Source: Chara braunii
Lineage: Eukaryota; Streptophyta; Charophyceae; Charales; Characeae
DNA: 31,921 bases
Reading direction: 5' to 3'
Assembly (NCBI GenBank): GCA_003427395.1
Contig: BFEA01000061.1
Coordinates: 3,046,215-3,078,135, forward strand
How positions within the stretch are numbered: position 1 is the stretch's first letter; the number at the start of each line of letters is the position of its first letter. This document shows, piece by piece, positions 18,130 through 28,879 of the stretch. Under the pieces are notes generated by a model. It worked only from the letters and a program-made list of their open reading frames with translations. It was not told where the DNA came from and searched no databases. Position numbers and translations under genes: made by a program.

Positions 18130-18215
18130 CAGTTGATGTAGCTCAGTGGTTGGAGCACCGGCTGGAAATGCGCATTGTGGTATAAGGTTGCGGGTTCAAA
18201 ACCCCGCAGCCCTGC
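18130..18215 (+). repeat. tRNA-derived SINE head with A and B boxes
   Basis: TAGCTCAGTGG at 18139 fits the Pol III A box and GGTTCAAAACC at 18193 fits the B box, with tRNA-like spacing (54 bp). A D-stem (GCTC/GAGC) and a T-stem (GCGGG/CCCGC) can be drawn, but the anticodon arm and acceptor stem do not pair well, so this is not a functional tRNA. The 3' extent is unclear; the following 250 bp (TTGGGTGTTGGTCCTGGG-rich) may be the SINE body. Confidence 0.6.
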
Positions 18216-18976
18216 GCATGGACACCGGCAGGGCGTTAGAATGCCGCACGGCTGGACACATATCCCCTTGGGCTGATGCATGGTACTATTACAGACACTG
18301 GACAAGGGTTGTCCACGGTGTTGGGTGTTGGTCCTGGGTTCTGCAGGGGTTGCTTGGGGGTGTTGGTCTTGGGTCTTGGGTGTTCTGTTGATCTTCCCAG
18401 TCCGGCATATCACACGTTCGTGCCATTTCCGATTGTTGTTCATACGGTAGCGTCATTTGCTTACATGTTACAACGTCACAGGTTCGAGCTTGGTTCGGAC
18501 CTTGGGGGGGGTCCTTGTCCAGCTTGCCCCGTTCTCTCTTCGATGTACACACATGATGCTGTCTGTACATCTCGATACATAGATTCACAGAGCATACACA
18601 GCATTCACAGAGCGTACACATGGCCTGCGAACTACACATCGCCTACGGGCTCATATATATACATACACAAGTTACCCGGTGGCACTGCGTGCATACATAC
18701 ACCTATAATATCAGGCTGGGGGGGTCTAGTCACTGGGTGGGGTCTAGTATCTGCAGTAGGTTCAGGTAGGTTGGATAGGGTGCCATTGGGTGTGGTTCCT
18801 ACTGACATTTGGATAGAACTGTCTGGTGGCTATATATAAGTCTTAGACCCTAGGGTAAGGGTAGGGACATAAGTCGCTCAGGCCAGTCCGAGTTCTGCCT
18901 GGCCTTGGGTAAGCTAGGGGAAGGACGGTAAGACTGCTTCAGTCTCTTTGGGGCCTGTGGTAGGTTGTCCGGGCCT

Positions 18977-19155
18977 GGCGTCCGAAGTTCCCGTTCGACA
19001 AGGCTCGTCCATTTCCGCTTCCACCAGGGCTGGGCAACCTATCAGCCCTGGGGCCTATCACTGCTGTTCGGTCCACGTTGCCTGCCCATTGGTAGGGTAA
19101 TGGTCCTGGGTGCTGGTCACACTATGGTAGGATAGTGGGATAGGGCGTGAGCTAG
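18977..19155 (+). repeat. Dispersed repeat B, copy 1
   Basis: It shares GGCGTCCGAAGTTCCCGT, CGACAAG, CGTCC, TTCCGCTTCCA, GGCTGGG, TCACTGCTGT, GGTCCA, GTTGCC and GTAGGATAGT with 31740-31921, in the same order and strand. The second copy runs off the window end. No coding is visible; it is an unclassified repeat. Confidence 0.8.
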
Positions 19156-19516
19156 GAGTATTGACGTGAGGATGGGATGGGAGGTGGTCTCATATTCCAG
19201 GACACCCACGCCCTCCTGCTCCAGGTGATCACTGTGCACGCAGTGACTGGCCTCTACAACACCCTGGACTTTGTATAAAAGGAAAACACAAAAAAAAAAA
19301 GGAGTGTGATCCAGTCAGGAAGATCTGGACGAAGAAATGGAATGGTTCTTTCCTTTTCTGCACATTTAATTTTGGTTTTGGGCCTTTTGGCAAGCTCAAT
19401 CCTTTTTTTCCCAGTTACGCAAACACGTGTGTGGCACTTTGAACGTGTGTGCAGCAAGCCAGCTTCCCCCTCCTTTGCTGTTGTGCCAAACTTCCCCCAT
19501 CCCCTTTTCTTCTTGC

Positions 19517-19660
19517 AGTTCGGGGATAGTCTTGGTGGCGAGAAGAGGTCATATATGGATGATGTTGGTCTGGTCAGTACTGTCCTTGAGTAGTTATGTC
19601 CCGGTATACAGAGGGCTAGGAGTTGCTCTACGTTTGGGAAGCTGGAATTGCTGATATAGC
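19517..19660 (+). repeat. Dispersed repeat C, truncated copy
   Basis: GTTCGGGGATAGTCTTGGTG, then GCGAGAAGA, TCCTTGAGTAGT, and GCTAGGAGTTGCTCTA up to AATTGCTGATATA, matches the 3' half of 21663-22026. The 5' half is missing, as in a truncated insertion. Confidence 0.75.
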
Positions 19661-19757
19661 ATAGTATTCAATTTTTTTAATTCTTTATCAAAAAAAGATT
19701 CTTAGCCGAAGCCGGGTAATGGCCCCAGCACCTCATATGTTGTGTAATAATTCATGT

Positions 19758-19828
19758 GGGACGCACGTGCTGCTTCCCACGAATAGATTGGAGCAAATTG
19801 TCCCCCCCCCCCAAAAAAAAAGGTCCTT
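19758..19828 (+). repeat. Core-family fragment
   Basis: GTGCTGCTTCCCACGAATAG followed by ATTGGAGC is a diverged form of the core at 17362-17390. It is followed by a C-run and an A-run. Confidence 0.4.
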
Positions 19829-19841
19829 CCAGCTTTTCTCC

Positions 19842-19955
19842 TACGGTCTTCACCCGAATAGAACGCCCCGTCATTATAGCTGCATCTGGCCCAACGTTCA
19901 GTCCAAATGTAGCAATAATGACTGGGCATTCTGTTCGGGTGAAGACAGTAGTATT
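19842..19955. mobile_element. Foldback (MITE-like) element
   Basis: The left arm (CTTCACCCGAATAGAACGCC then CCGTCATTATAGC) and the right arm (GCAATAATGACTGGGC then ATTCTGTTCGGGTGAAG) are inverted copies over about 40 bp with a few mismatches. The loop is about 30 bp. A second, shorter inverted pair (GGTTGATTGGGTAT near 19966 and ATACCAATCAACCC near 20024) flanks it. No transposase is present, so it would be non-autonomous. Confidence 0.6.
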
Positions 19956-20282
19956 TCGTGAGTGGTTGATTGGGTATGAGCTGGTCGGATTGAGCTGCAT
20001 CGACAGTAAGACCAGGCGTAACTATACCAATCAACCCATTTTCGTGAAATTTACGCATCATTCCTGCCTTCCTGTGCAGACTGCCAGTGTGTGTTAAACA
20101 CCATGGTGTTGAACAGGCTCCTTGTGAGTGACAGTGTGAGGTGGCTTGCGGATGCTAGGACCGGTACGTTTGGCCAGGGGTATGGAGCCAGGTGGAGAGA
20201 GGCAGGTGTTGCATGCCGATGGCAGTGTAGTCATCTCCGTGTCTTTCATGAAGTTGGAAGTTGGTATTGCGTGTTCACCCAT

Positions 20283-20451
20283 GAATCTTCTTAAGTGTTC
20301 GTCTCACTCTCCATCTCTGCTTTGTCTGAGTCGCCCAAAGTTGTATGTAATGGTGATGAGTCTACAAAAAAATTGTATGAATCTTCTTAAGTGTTTGTCT
20401 CACTCTCCATCTATCTCTGCTTTGTCTGAGTCGCCCAAAGTTGTGTGCAAT
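20283..20451 (+). repeat. Direct tandem duplication, unit about 96 bp
   Basis: GAATCTTCTTAAGTGTTCGT to GTCGCCCAAAGTTGTATG at 20283-20346 is repeated at 20379-20446 with small changes, including an extra ATCT. Confidence 0.9.
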
Positions 20452-20469
20452 AGGGCATGTTTCGACAGC

Positions 20470-21085
20470 ACCACCATGGTAAGGGTTTCGTCATCGTCAC
20501 CAGGAGGCTGCTCGCCGGGGTGCTGCTCATCACCATCATAGTTATCATCATCATCAACAGGGCATGCTTCGACATCACCACCGGGGTGAGGGTTTTGCCA
20601 TCATCATCAGGATGTTGCTTGTCATCACCATCATCATCGTCAGGGTATAACTCGTCCTCATCATCAAGGTAGATTTCGTCACTACTATCAGCAACAAGGT
20701 AAGTCCGCTGGTGTAGTCCGTCATCATCATCATCTTTCACGTTAGCATTAGTAGTAGTGCTACCATGTTCAATAGTTTACTATCTTAGGGCGTTATTGGC
20801 GTTGTTCATCCTTATCAGTATCATCATTAGTTCATCATCCTAGGTGCGAGTGAGCACCGTCATCATCATTTGTCATTATTATCATCATTATCATCATCAT
20901 CATCATCATCATTACCATTATCATCATCATCACCATAATATTATCATCCTTATCATCATCGTCATCATTATCATCATCATCATCATTACCTTCATCGTTA
21001 TCCTTACCATCTGAAGTCGATTCTTGTCATCAGTTATCATCGTCATCAACAGCACCATCAACATCATTTACCTTCATCGTTATCT
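20470..21085 (+). repeat. ATC/CATCAT-rich degenerate microsatellite tract
   Basis: Trinucleotide ATC runs, interrupted by CGTC and ACC units, dominate this 600-bp stretch. The densest part is 20865-20990. A second repeated word, AGGGCATG(C/T)TTCGACA, appears at 20454 and 20560. Open frames on either strand are an effect of the triplet repeat (poly-Asp on the minus strand). Confidence 0.9.
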
Positions 21086-21662
21086 TTACCAACTGAAGTT
21101 GATTCTCGTCATTAGTATTATCATCCGCTGGGAGCCGTTTTTGGTCATCCATTTTTCTAAAAATCATCAATATCTTCAATGTTATTACCACCAACCGAGA
21201 GGTTTCATCGCATCACGATCATCATCAATCATATCATTGGGCTAAAGTTTATGTGGTCACGTGTGGATTTCTGGGGAATGGGTGGGGGAGGTGTTGGGGA
21301 GCCTTACTCTACAGGGGCGCTGCAAGGTGGGAGGTGGCTGCCCTGTCGGGGGTGGGGCAGATTTGTGGATTGTCCTTGTCTGGGGCCGGGGTGGGAGAGT
21401 TGGTCGCCTTCAAGCCTGGCGGGGGCAGATAGGGACAAAGGGGAGAGCGAAGGCAACCTCTAGGTGGGAATTGGCTGTCTTGGCAGAGGGGGGAGGGAGG
21501 GATCTGTTCCAGGATGGCGTTGAGGTGAATCTCCTCGGCGGAGGCAGCGTGGGACAGAGGTGGAGGCACAGGGGAATTTTTTTCTCTGCGGAGTGACTAA
21601 TGTTACATTCAGCTTTCCGGGGTTCTGTGAGTTAGAGCAGCATCTCACTTTCTTCCTCGTTA

Positions 21663-22026
21663 GGATCTTCGATCTCAGGGATGGTTACACCTGGAGTGAC
21701 ATCAGTATGGTTGCTCTGTTCTATGCTCTTAACTTGTTGATGCCAGAACAACGCTGGCCGAAGCTGGGGCGTTACCCTATAACCAGCTACGGTAGGAGCG
21801 TGAGGCCTTGTAGAGAGATCCGGGGTTTGTCGAGGGAGGAAGGCAATCCAATGGTGAATTGGGGGGGCCGCCTTGACACCCTCTGGGGTCGGGGATAGTC
21901 TCGGTGGCGAGAAGACGTCAGCTATGGTTGATGTTGTTTGGTTCATATTGTCTTTGAGTAGTAGCGTCCTGGTACAGGGAGGGTTAGGAGTTGCCCTCGG
22001 ATTAGGAAGCCTGAGTTGCTGATATA
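21663..22026 (+). repeat. Dispersed repeat C, long copy 1
   Basis: About 360 bp match 22149-22506 in the same orientation, with shared blocks GCTCTGTTCTATGCTC, GATGCCAGAAC, TGGGGCGT, GGCCTTGTAGAGAGAT and AGTTG. The minus-strand translations of both copies share AGYR-TPQLRP and FWH then SIEQS, so the repeat may come from a once-coding minus-strand gene. Confidence 0.8.
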
Positions 22027-22148
22027 TCCACATACTTTAGATCCAATAAAAGCTTTTCAGAATTTTCAGAAACTCAAAACAAGCCTTCTGGTGCTTCATA
22101 ATTTTAGGCGGCACCCTGTCTTCTACCTCACTAGGGATATAAGAATTC

Positions 22149-22506
22149 AGAGATCGTCAAACCTGGACTGATAACTGTTGCGCTGCTCTGTTCTATGCTC
22201 CTGGATCGTCGATGCCAGAACGACGTTGGCCGGAGTTGGGGCGTAGCCCTGTAACCTGCAATTGGGCAGGAGTGGGAGGCCTTGTAGAGAGATATCAATA
22301 ATGGGGTTAGTTGAGGGAAGAAAGCAAACCACAAGCAAACCGGGGGACTGCCTCGACAACCTATGGGGTGGGGTTAGTCTAGGTGGTGATAAGAGATCAG
22401 CTATGGTAGTCGTTGGTTAGGTTGGTCTTGTCCCTGAGTCGGAATATCATGGTAAGGGAGAGCTAGGAGTTGTTCTAGGATTAGGTGGCCGGAATGGCTA
22501 AGATAG
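22149..22506 (+). repeat. Dispersed repeat C, long copy 2
   Basis: It follows copy 1 after about 120 bp in the same orientation. It is clearly diverged (roughly 75-80 percent by eye), so the pair is old. Confidence 0.8.
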
Positions 22507-22594
22507 TACAATTCTATTTTTTTTATCGTCATCATTTTCATCATACGCATTTTCCTTCATTCATATGAACCAATCAATGCCATGATGAATTTCA

Positions 22595-22657
22595 GGGACG
22601 CTGGACCCGGTTTCCAGCAGGTGTTGCTCCCCACCAATAGATGGAGTTCGTCTTACN

Positions 22658-22689
<32 letters not shown>
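22595..22689 (+). repeat. Short A-tailed element, core family, truncated at its tail
   Basis: GGACGCTGGACCCGGTTTCC then AGCAGGTGTTGCTCCCCACC and AATAGATGGAG match 17338-17388 almost exactly. One N at 22657 is followed by 32 A, so a short assembly join lies at the tail. Confidence 0.75.
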
Positions 22690-22693
<4 letters not shown>

Positions 22694-22725
22694 CTTCAGT
22701 GTGGTCATCTTTCTACAATGGTGAA

Positions 22726-22826
22726 TTTTTGTTTTTTTCATAAGACCATCCACCACTAGCAGCCCAGCTACGGGCTCCAGTCTATTAGTGGGCAGTTGCA
22801 CCTACAGGAAAACGGGTCCAGCGACA
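22726..22826 (-). repeat. Core-family element on the minus strand, tail to tail with the previous one
   Basis: On the minus strand CGCTGGACCCGTTTTCC, then GTAGGTGCAACTGCCCACTA and ATAGACTGGAGCC run toward an A-rich end (the plus-strand T run at 22726-22739). Together with the plus-strand copy at 22595 it forms an inverted pair. Confidence 0.65.
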
Positions 22827-22889
22827 TGTTTCTCCGAAGAGGTCATTTGGCCTCTCTAGTGACGGCCATTTTTTTGGCCTGATTGATCA

Positions 22890-25800
22890 TCCGTGAGACT
22901 ACCACTCATCTTTTTCTCCTCCCTTTTTTTTTCCACCATTTCGTCTATAACAAAGGAAAAGAGAAAGAGAGGAAAGGAGGCAGACGGGGGGGGAGGAAGA
23001 GCCAACTACGTGACGAGTGAAAGTGCATTTAGAATAAGCAAAAAAAAAACATGTTTCGGCAAGTCACTTACGCACCAACTTCGGAAAGGCATCAAAAGTC
23101 GTGTGCAACTTTCTAATAAGCGCAGAATCCGATGTTATAAGTACAGAGGTGGGTCGTGGTGTGCAGAGGGTCTGAGTTTCAAATCGGGGAAAAAAAGGGG
23201 CAAGTATGGCGGAGTCACACCCAATGTTCAGAATAGGCAACTTTAGCAGTTTCCGAAATAGCGCAACAAAGGTGACTCTAAATCTGCCAAGTGTCACTAC
23301 CAGCACTGACTGGCACAGTTTTAGACCCCCGCTAAAGTTCCACATTTCGAAACTCACACCATGACACGAGTGCCGCTTTATCTTTTCCTGCCTGTTTCAA
23401 ACTAAAAGTGTGTCACAGTCGCAGTTTCCCCCCCAAAATTACCACTATTTTTGCCTAGGCTACCTGCTGGGCTGCCCGGGTCACCCTGTTTTCCCGGACG
23501 GTCCGGCAGTGCAAGGACCAGGGAGGGTCGTAGCAAAAAAAAACAATACGAAAAAACATTATGTTATGCAGAAGAATAAGCTAAACAACTTTTGCCTCAG
23601 GGTCACATCTAAATTCTTTACGAAATTTAAAATAAAAATAATATATGTATTTTTTTTATTTTTTATTTTTTGGCCCGGCCGGGCAAGTGGTATCGGGTCA
23701 CTCTGATAGCCTATATTTTTGCGCATTCTAAAGTACCGCCGCGACAAAACTACATTTAGTTTTTTAGTTGTTTTTTGAAAACTCAAACCATGACTCACAT
23801 GTCCTTCGACGTGATTATTTAGATTGTCTCTCTATTGTGATTGGGGGATATAGAAAGAGATCCTCCAATGTCAAATGACCCCCCATTAGGTGACCATAAA
23901 AACTTATTAGTTTAGCCAAAATTTGTGAAAGTATGCTTTGACTACTGTCAGCGTTTGAAACAAATAACCTACTCACCATGGCCACTGTCAATCTTTGTAT
24001 TATCCAAACGAACCTCACAAATCTCATAGTCAGTATCCTAGAATTGTAGCCAAAAACCTTCACCACGTGGTTTCCATGACTCCATCAAGCATTGCATAAC
24101 TAGATTATGCATAACTCACTCATTTATAGCTTTGAAGAGTTTTTTTATTGCAACCCCTACTCATATGAGTATCAAGAAGTTATTGTATCATGACAACCAT
24201 TTGTGATCTTCTTCATCTACCATTCTCAATGATATTGAATACCAAGTGTTTGTGGTTCGTCAAACTGAGAATTAATTCCACAAAGACATTGTAGGAAAAT
24301 AAGATCACTTAGCCAGAGCATAAAAGGATTCATGCACTGTTCAGAACCTAGCCTAAAACAAGGGCTAGATACATTGCGAGGGGATGACCGTGGAGGCCCC
24401 TGAAAAGTGACCATGAATAATGCATATTGCGAATAGTCGTAAGTGCAATCAGATACATTTAGGGGAGGAAAAAAAAAAAAAAAAAAAAAAAGATTGTTTG
24501 AAAGTACCATGCCTTATTCTACTTAATTATCACTTTGTTTTTATCGTTACAAAGGGCAACCTCTAGTCAAGCTTTATCATAACGAAATCGAAATAAAAGA
24601 GGCAAAATGAGAGAGCGCACAGGAGAGGTTGACGGGATGAAGGAAGTAGGCAGGATCTCAAAGAGAAGTGAACAGTCACAGAGGGATGCGGCTCCACCAA
24701 GCAGCATGGTAGAGAAACCGGGAGAGAGAATATGTGGAGAGCGAATGAGACTCGGATGAAGACATCGAAGAGGGAAGAAGAGGTAAGGAGGCAGAGAGGA
24801 AAAAAAAAGTGAATGAGACTTCTTTCACCAACAATATGATGATGAGCAGATCTAGAACCAGAAGAGCAACATTGTTATTCATGACTATTGTTATTCATGG
24901 CTATATCGGACTAGGAAGATAGTTTATATACACTAGTGACCTTTGCATTTTTTTATTGTTAACTTTTTTTTCTTCATTTTTTTTCACTTCTACCAGCATG
25001 CTTGCCTGAACCCTTGTGATTCGTGGTCTCCCGGATAAGGCTTCTTTCGAACGATTGTTACTATCTTACGACCTCGGGTTGTTGTTGTTGGTTGTTGTCA
25101 CTTTTACAATCATTTCAACGTTGCTAATTCAAAGATTGAGCCTTTCTGCTAACAATTGCACCTTTCGCTAGCTTCCCCACTCCAATTTGAGTAACAGAGG
25201 TAACCACGATCGTCACTCTCCTTCAATACAACAATACACACATGCCTACGACCTTTTATTCGGGATTGTCGGTTGCATTCATGTTATTTTGGCTACCTTA
25301 ATCATGACCATGGTCTCTTACCTACAACTACGTACCTGTAAGCAAGGTACGAACCTAACAGAGAATCAAGCTAGGTACATGGAAGGGTAGACACACTCGA
25401 AGAGCATGAGAAACGAAGTATTTCTAAAAAAGGAGGAAACGATCGAGTTGAGTGATCGAGGGGGAGAAAGTCGCTAGTTGTTATGATTGTTGCTCAGTTA
25501 TTTTTCCAAAATATAACGCATTCGCATTTTGAAAATAGCTAACTGAATAGGTTGGTTGCATTTGTTATTCTTTAGTATTACCAATAATATATATTTTTGT
25601 AAGGAATGCACAAACACGGACAGAGAACACAACTGAATTCCTAGTTTTGTCACATAAATAAATTGTTGTTGCGTTTCGTGTGTTCTGACGAGTTTTCTAA
25701 GTCTGTGTATCGTTGGTCGGTGTGGTTGTCTGAGAGCTTGCGGACTTTTGTGTGTGTGTGTGTGACAACGATTGATACTTACTTGTTAGGGGTCGTAGGG

Positions 25801-26590
25801 CCGATACTTACCTGTGGCCATGACCGTGGAGGCCGAGCAAAGGCTAAGTCTAGGTAGGTGTCGTTCCGAGTAGCCTGAGTATAGAACTTGTACGGGGAAC
25901 ATCAGATTCCGCAGTAATGTCGTCCTCTTCCAGTTGCGAAGTGTTATCATTGCCTTAACGCACAAGCAACAGTAACGCTTCCACATCATGCAATTGAACA
26001 AGTAATGAACCGATGCATTGTAGCAGCTAAATATAAGACTTGGTTTAACTTGACTTGCCCCGATTCGGACCGGTGCTGGTCGGCCGTGGCTTGCCTGCTA
26101 TAATCATCTTGGTGGCTCATTTTTTTTTTCCAGACTCTCTTGAGACACACTGAGAAATTGGACTTGGGTCTATTGGGCTGAACTGGACTTTCTTATCTGG
26201 GGTTAGGCGGACTCCTCTCAACCTACGACGTTTCGACTTCATGACCTTACAGCCTACCATACTGGGACATCCTGGGACCGGGTTCGTCAGAACCCTAGGA
26301 CCGGAATCATGTGTCAGCAACATAAATCCTTTGAGTTTGATAAAAAAAAGTACCGTTGTCGAGCGCATCAGCCCCTGCCTTTTTCGCAAAGCGAGGGAGC
26401 CCTCCCGGCTATGTCACGCAAGAGTTAACACAAACAAATCAAGAGACAACTCGGGGATGACGCATAATTAATCCCACGGACCGCCGAGACAGTCAAGGTC
26501 ACGTCGTCCCTTCGCCGCTCTAGCCGGGTGCGCCAGCTGTACATCTCGCGGTCCCCTACGACAGGACAAGTTTTCGCAGGGCATAAGCTT
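22890..26590. other. About 3.7 kb without recognisable genes
   Basis: Only short, low-complexity open frames occur. Simple sequence includes an A-run at 24469-24491, a (TG)n run at about 25748-25764 and T-rich tracts near 23650 and 24950. No tRNA, rRNA or transposase motif was recognised. Confidence 0.55.
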
Positions 26591-26599
26591 ACTTTCCTA

Positions 26600-26730
26600 A
26601 GGGGCTGTCACCACCCTTAGGGACGTATCCCTACCGAGCTACTGACCCACATGTGAAAGCTTTTATATGCAGTTGCAGAGGTGGGTCAGCCGAGGGCGTT
26701 TGCTCACTCGTTTTAGTATAAGTACGCGCG
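26600..26730 (-). repeat. Dispersed repeat A, copy 2 (possible solo-LTR fragment)
   Basis: This is the reverse-complement relative of 1887-2023, with the TATA-like box at 26659-26670 (reads TGCATATAAAAGC on the minus strand). Conservation is spread over the whole segment. Beyond it, on the side away from the TATA box, the two copies diverge. Confidence 0.6.
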
Positions 26731-26869
26731 ATTAAAATGCCTATTGAACCCGGACGTCGTCCGTTTCCTTAGGGTGCTGATGTCCTAAGTACGAAGCGTA
26801 CGCCGGTCGACAAGGATGGTCTCAACCAAGCGTGAAATCTCCTTGCCCCTTTAAACACTAGTAAAAAAA

Positions 26870-28199
26870 AAATTATAACAATCTCACATAGTTATACCAA
26901 AATAAGTTATACTTAGTCGATAGGAATGTATATCTCATCTGCAATGATAATAAAAAGAATTAAAATCATCATTAGATACACAAGATCAAAATAACACTTG
27001 ACCACCCCTGTGTCGAACTCCACAAAAATCATACAACCGCCAACGAGGAGTTGGCTTTAGACAATAACATATATGCAGCCGACACGGTAGTTGGACAACC
27101 TTATTTTTCCCTTAATGAGATGCGTTGTCAAAGTTATTCATTCCATATACCGCCGACCTAAGATTAAACACGTACATTCGTCTTCACAGATCCTTAGTTT
27201 TATTGGATGACACACTGTTTTGTGAATGATTCTTGATCAGGTGCATTACTTGAGGTGTTGCATATCTCTCCCTCTAGAAAGTAGTCTGGGGTACTCCTCC
27301 TCCTCGCCTGAGCACAAGACTCGGATCTCAGAAGTTGGGCCGTCTCCACCGAATCGGCAAAGTACCTCCCCGTAGAACGGTCCACTCTGGGTCGATAACA
27401 GGGTTGACTCCTAAAGCAACAAACCCCCGTACCAGATGCTTCCTTGAAAGAGAGAAAGCGTCCACCGCAAGTAAATTTTCAGTTGTTCTCATCCTCTACT
27501 ATCTAAGGTAGTTTAGACGAAAAAGAGTCAAAGGTGATAGAGAATAAGAATCATTTGGACAGGTAAAAGTAGATAAAACCATTCAGGATAGAAAGGGTCA
27601 ATCTTTGGGAAAGGCTAAGTCCATCTGACCTTATCTGCCCTTATGATATTTCAATCGAATTCATTCTATGGCATGCACTGGTTTATTCTTTTTCAGAACA
27701 ACAAGTCATTTTAACAAGTAGTTAGACGAAAGGTACAAACAAAATAATTTTTTTCCTCATCTCAATAAAGCATTAACTATTCTCCTTTGCAAGCATCTTT
27801 CTACCTACATGCACAACACTCAGAGATAACAAGTTCAAGGGAAAACCAGTGTAATCCCACGCTCAAGTCAGACTTTTCCATTCACATGCACGATACGCAC
27901 GACTTTCCTCTACCTTTTCAACGAACATTCAATGAACAGGGTTAAGCAAAGTGTGGGTTCACACAGGTGTGAAGGGAAATCTGAGTCAATCAATTGACCT
28001 TGAGTGAATTGGTGTCGAACGGGCCATGGCTCACTCAAGAAGCCCAAGTAACATATGCACGTCACCGAAAAAACCGCAGTCTCGAGGTAAATCTTGAGTC
28101 AACCGCTAGTCCCAATTTACTCTTGACTCGCAAGTCCTACTCGCGGCAGTCCCAAGTGTGAAGATGGCGAGCCGCACTCGTCCCAGAAAAACACTCAGT
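26870..28199. other. AT-rich sequence without recognisable genes
   Basis: No coding frame, RNA motif or clear repeat is seen in this 1.3-kb stretch. Confidence 0.5.
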
Positions 28200-28279
28200 C
28201 TGGTACCACATCAGTCCTAACTGGTACCAAGCGATCCTAGATGGTCCCACGCGGTTCCAGGTGGTCTCATGCTGTCAAA
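28200..28279 (+). repeat. 20-bp degenerate tandem repeat, four units
   Basis: Four consecutive 20-mers begin near 28200, 28220, 28240 and 28260, each with the pattern TGGT(A/C)(C/T)CA near its start and a TCCTA-like end in the first two or three. Confidence 0.7.
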
Positions 28280-28574
28280 CACTTCGTCGAATGATTATTC
28301 AGCCGAAAATCGTTTTTTCTTTTCTTTTTTTTCTTCCCCCCTGACAACGGGGAGGCAGCTGGTAGGTCGGGAGGAATAGGTCCTCCTCTCTCTCATCCTC
28401 TCATTTTTTTTTTTTCTCCCTCTCTACTCAATTCTCACAGTTTTTCCGCGTGTGCACTATGGGCCGTGAGATCTCAAGATCTCGTGACCACAGTCATCTG
28501 TCCAAAACGAAGTGGGAACCTTTGTGCTCTCACACAGTCTGAAAAAACTGTTGTTTTGTTTCAAGTTGTTTTCC

Positions 28575-28741
28575 TTTTTTTTTTTTTTTTTTTTTTTTTT
28601 AATGTCGTTGGCTTATGCCAACGGACACGTCGTGGGTTCACCACGATTGTTGAAATACAGACCTGAGTTCAAATCCGCACGGGGATTGGACCTTTTTCTC
28701 GATTTATGTGTGTCATCCTTGCGCAGGGGCCATGATAATCT
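28575..28741 (-). pseudogene. Chimeric retropseudogene: U6 snRNA 3' part, tRNA-like part, poly(A)
   Basis: On the minus strand 28741-28686 reads AGATTATCATGGCCCCTGCG, CAAGGATGACAC, then AAATCGAGAAA and GGTCCAA, which is the 3' half of U6 spliceosomal RNA of plant type with a few changes. The U6 5' half is missing. Directly after GGTCCAA comes a different segment of about 85 bp, then 26 A (plus-strand T at 28575-28600). The middle segment contains TTCAAATCC-like and CGTTGGC-TTAT-GCCAACG elements that resemble a tRNA-derived SINE part. Fusion of truncated U6 to another RNA plus an A-tail is the mark of template switching by a LINE reverse transcriptase. It is not a working U6 gene: no promoter, no T-run terminator. 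Confidence 0.75.
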
Positions 28742-28744
28742 GCA

Positions 28745-28875
28745 CGCGCGGCTGATTTCAGCCGTGCGATCTTGAAGATCACGCGATTGAAATCGGTCGC
28801 GCCCTTAAGCCTGGGCAGCTCCAAAAAGGAGCTAGCCCAGTGGAGTACAGTCAGTTTCGATCCCGGTATCAACCG
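28745..28875. other. Hairpin-rich segment next to the U6 chimera
   Basis: Perfect short palindromes follow each other: GGCTGATTTCAGCC-type (28751-28763), GATCTTGAAGATC (28768-28780) and AGCTCCAAAAAGGAGCT (28819-28835). TAGCCCAGTGG at about 28836 fits a Pol III A box, and GTTTCGATCCC follows after too short a gap for a tRNA. It may be a rearranged tRNA-like element. Confidence 0.4.
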
Positions 28876-28879
28876 AGTG

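Noticed and set aside
20411-20740. Minus-strand acidic ORF (poly-Asp)
   Set aside because: It is a translation of the ATC triplet-repeat tract.
28686-28741. Functional U6 snRNA gene
   Set aside because: Only the 3' half is present, no T-run terminator follows GGTCCAA and a foreign segment with an A-tail is fused there.
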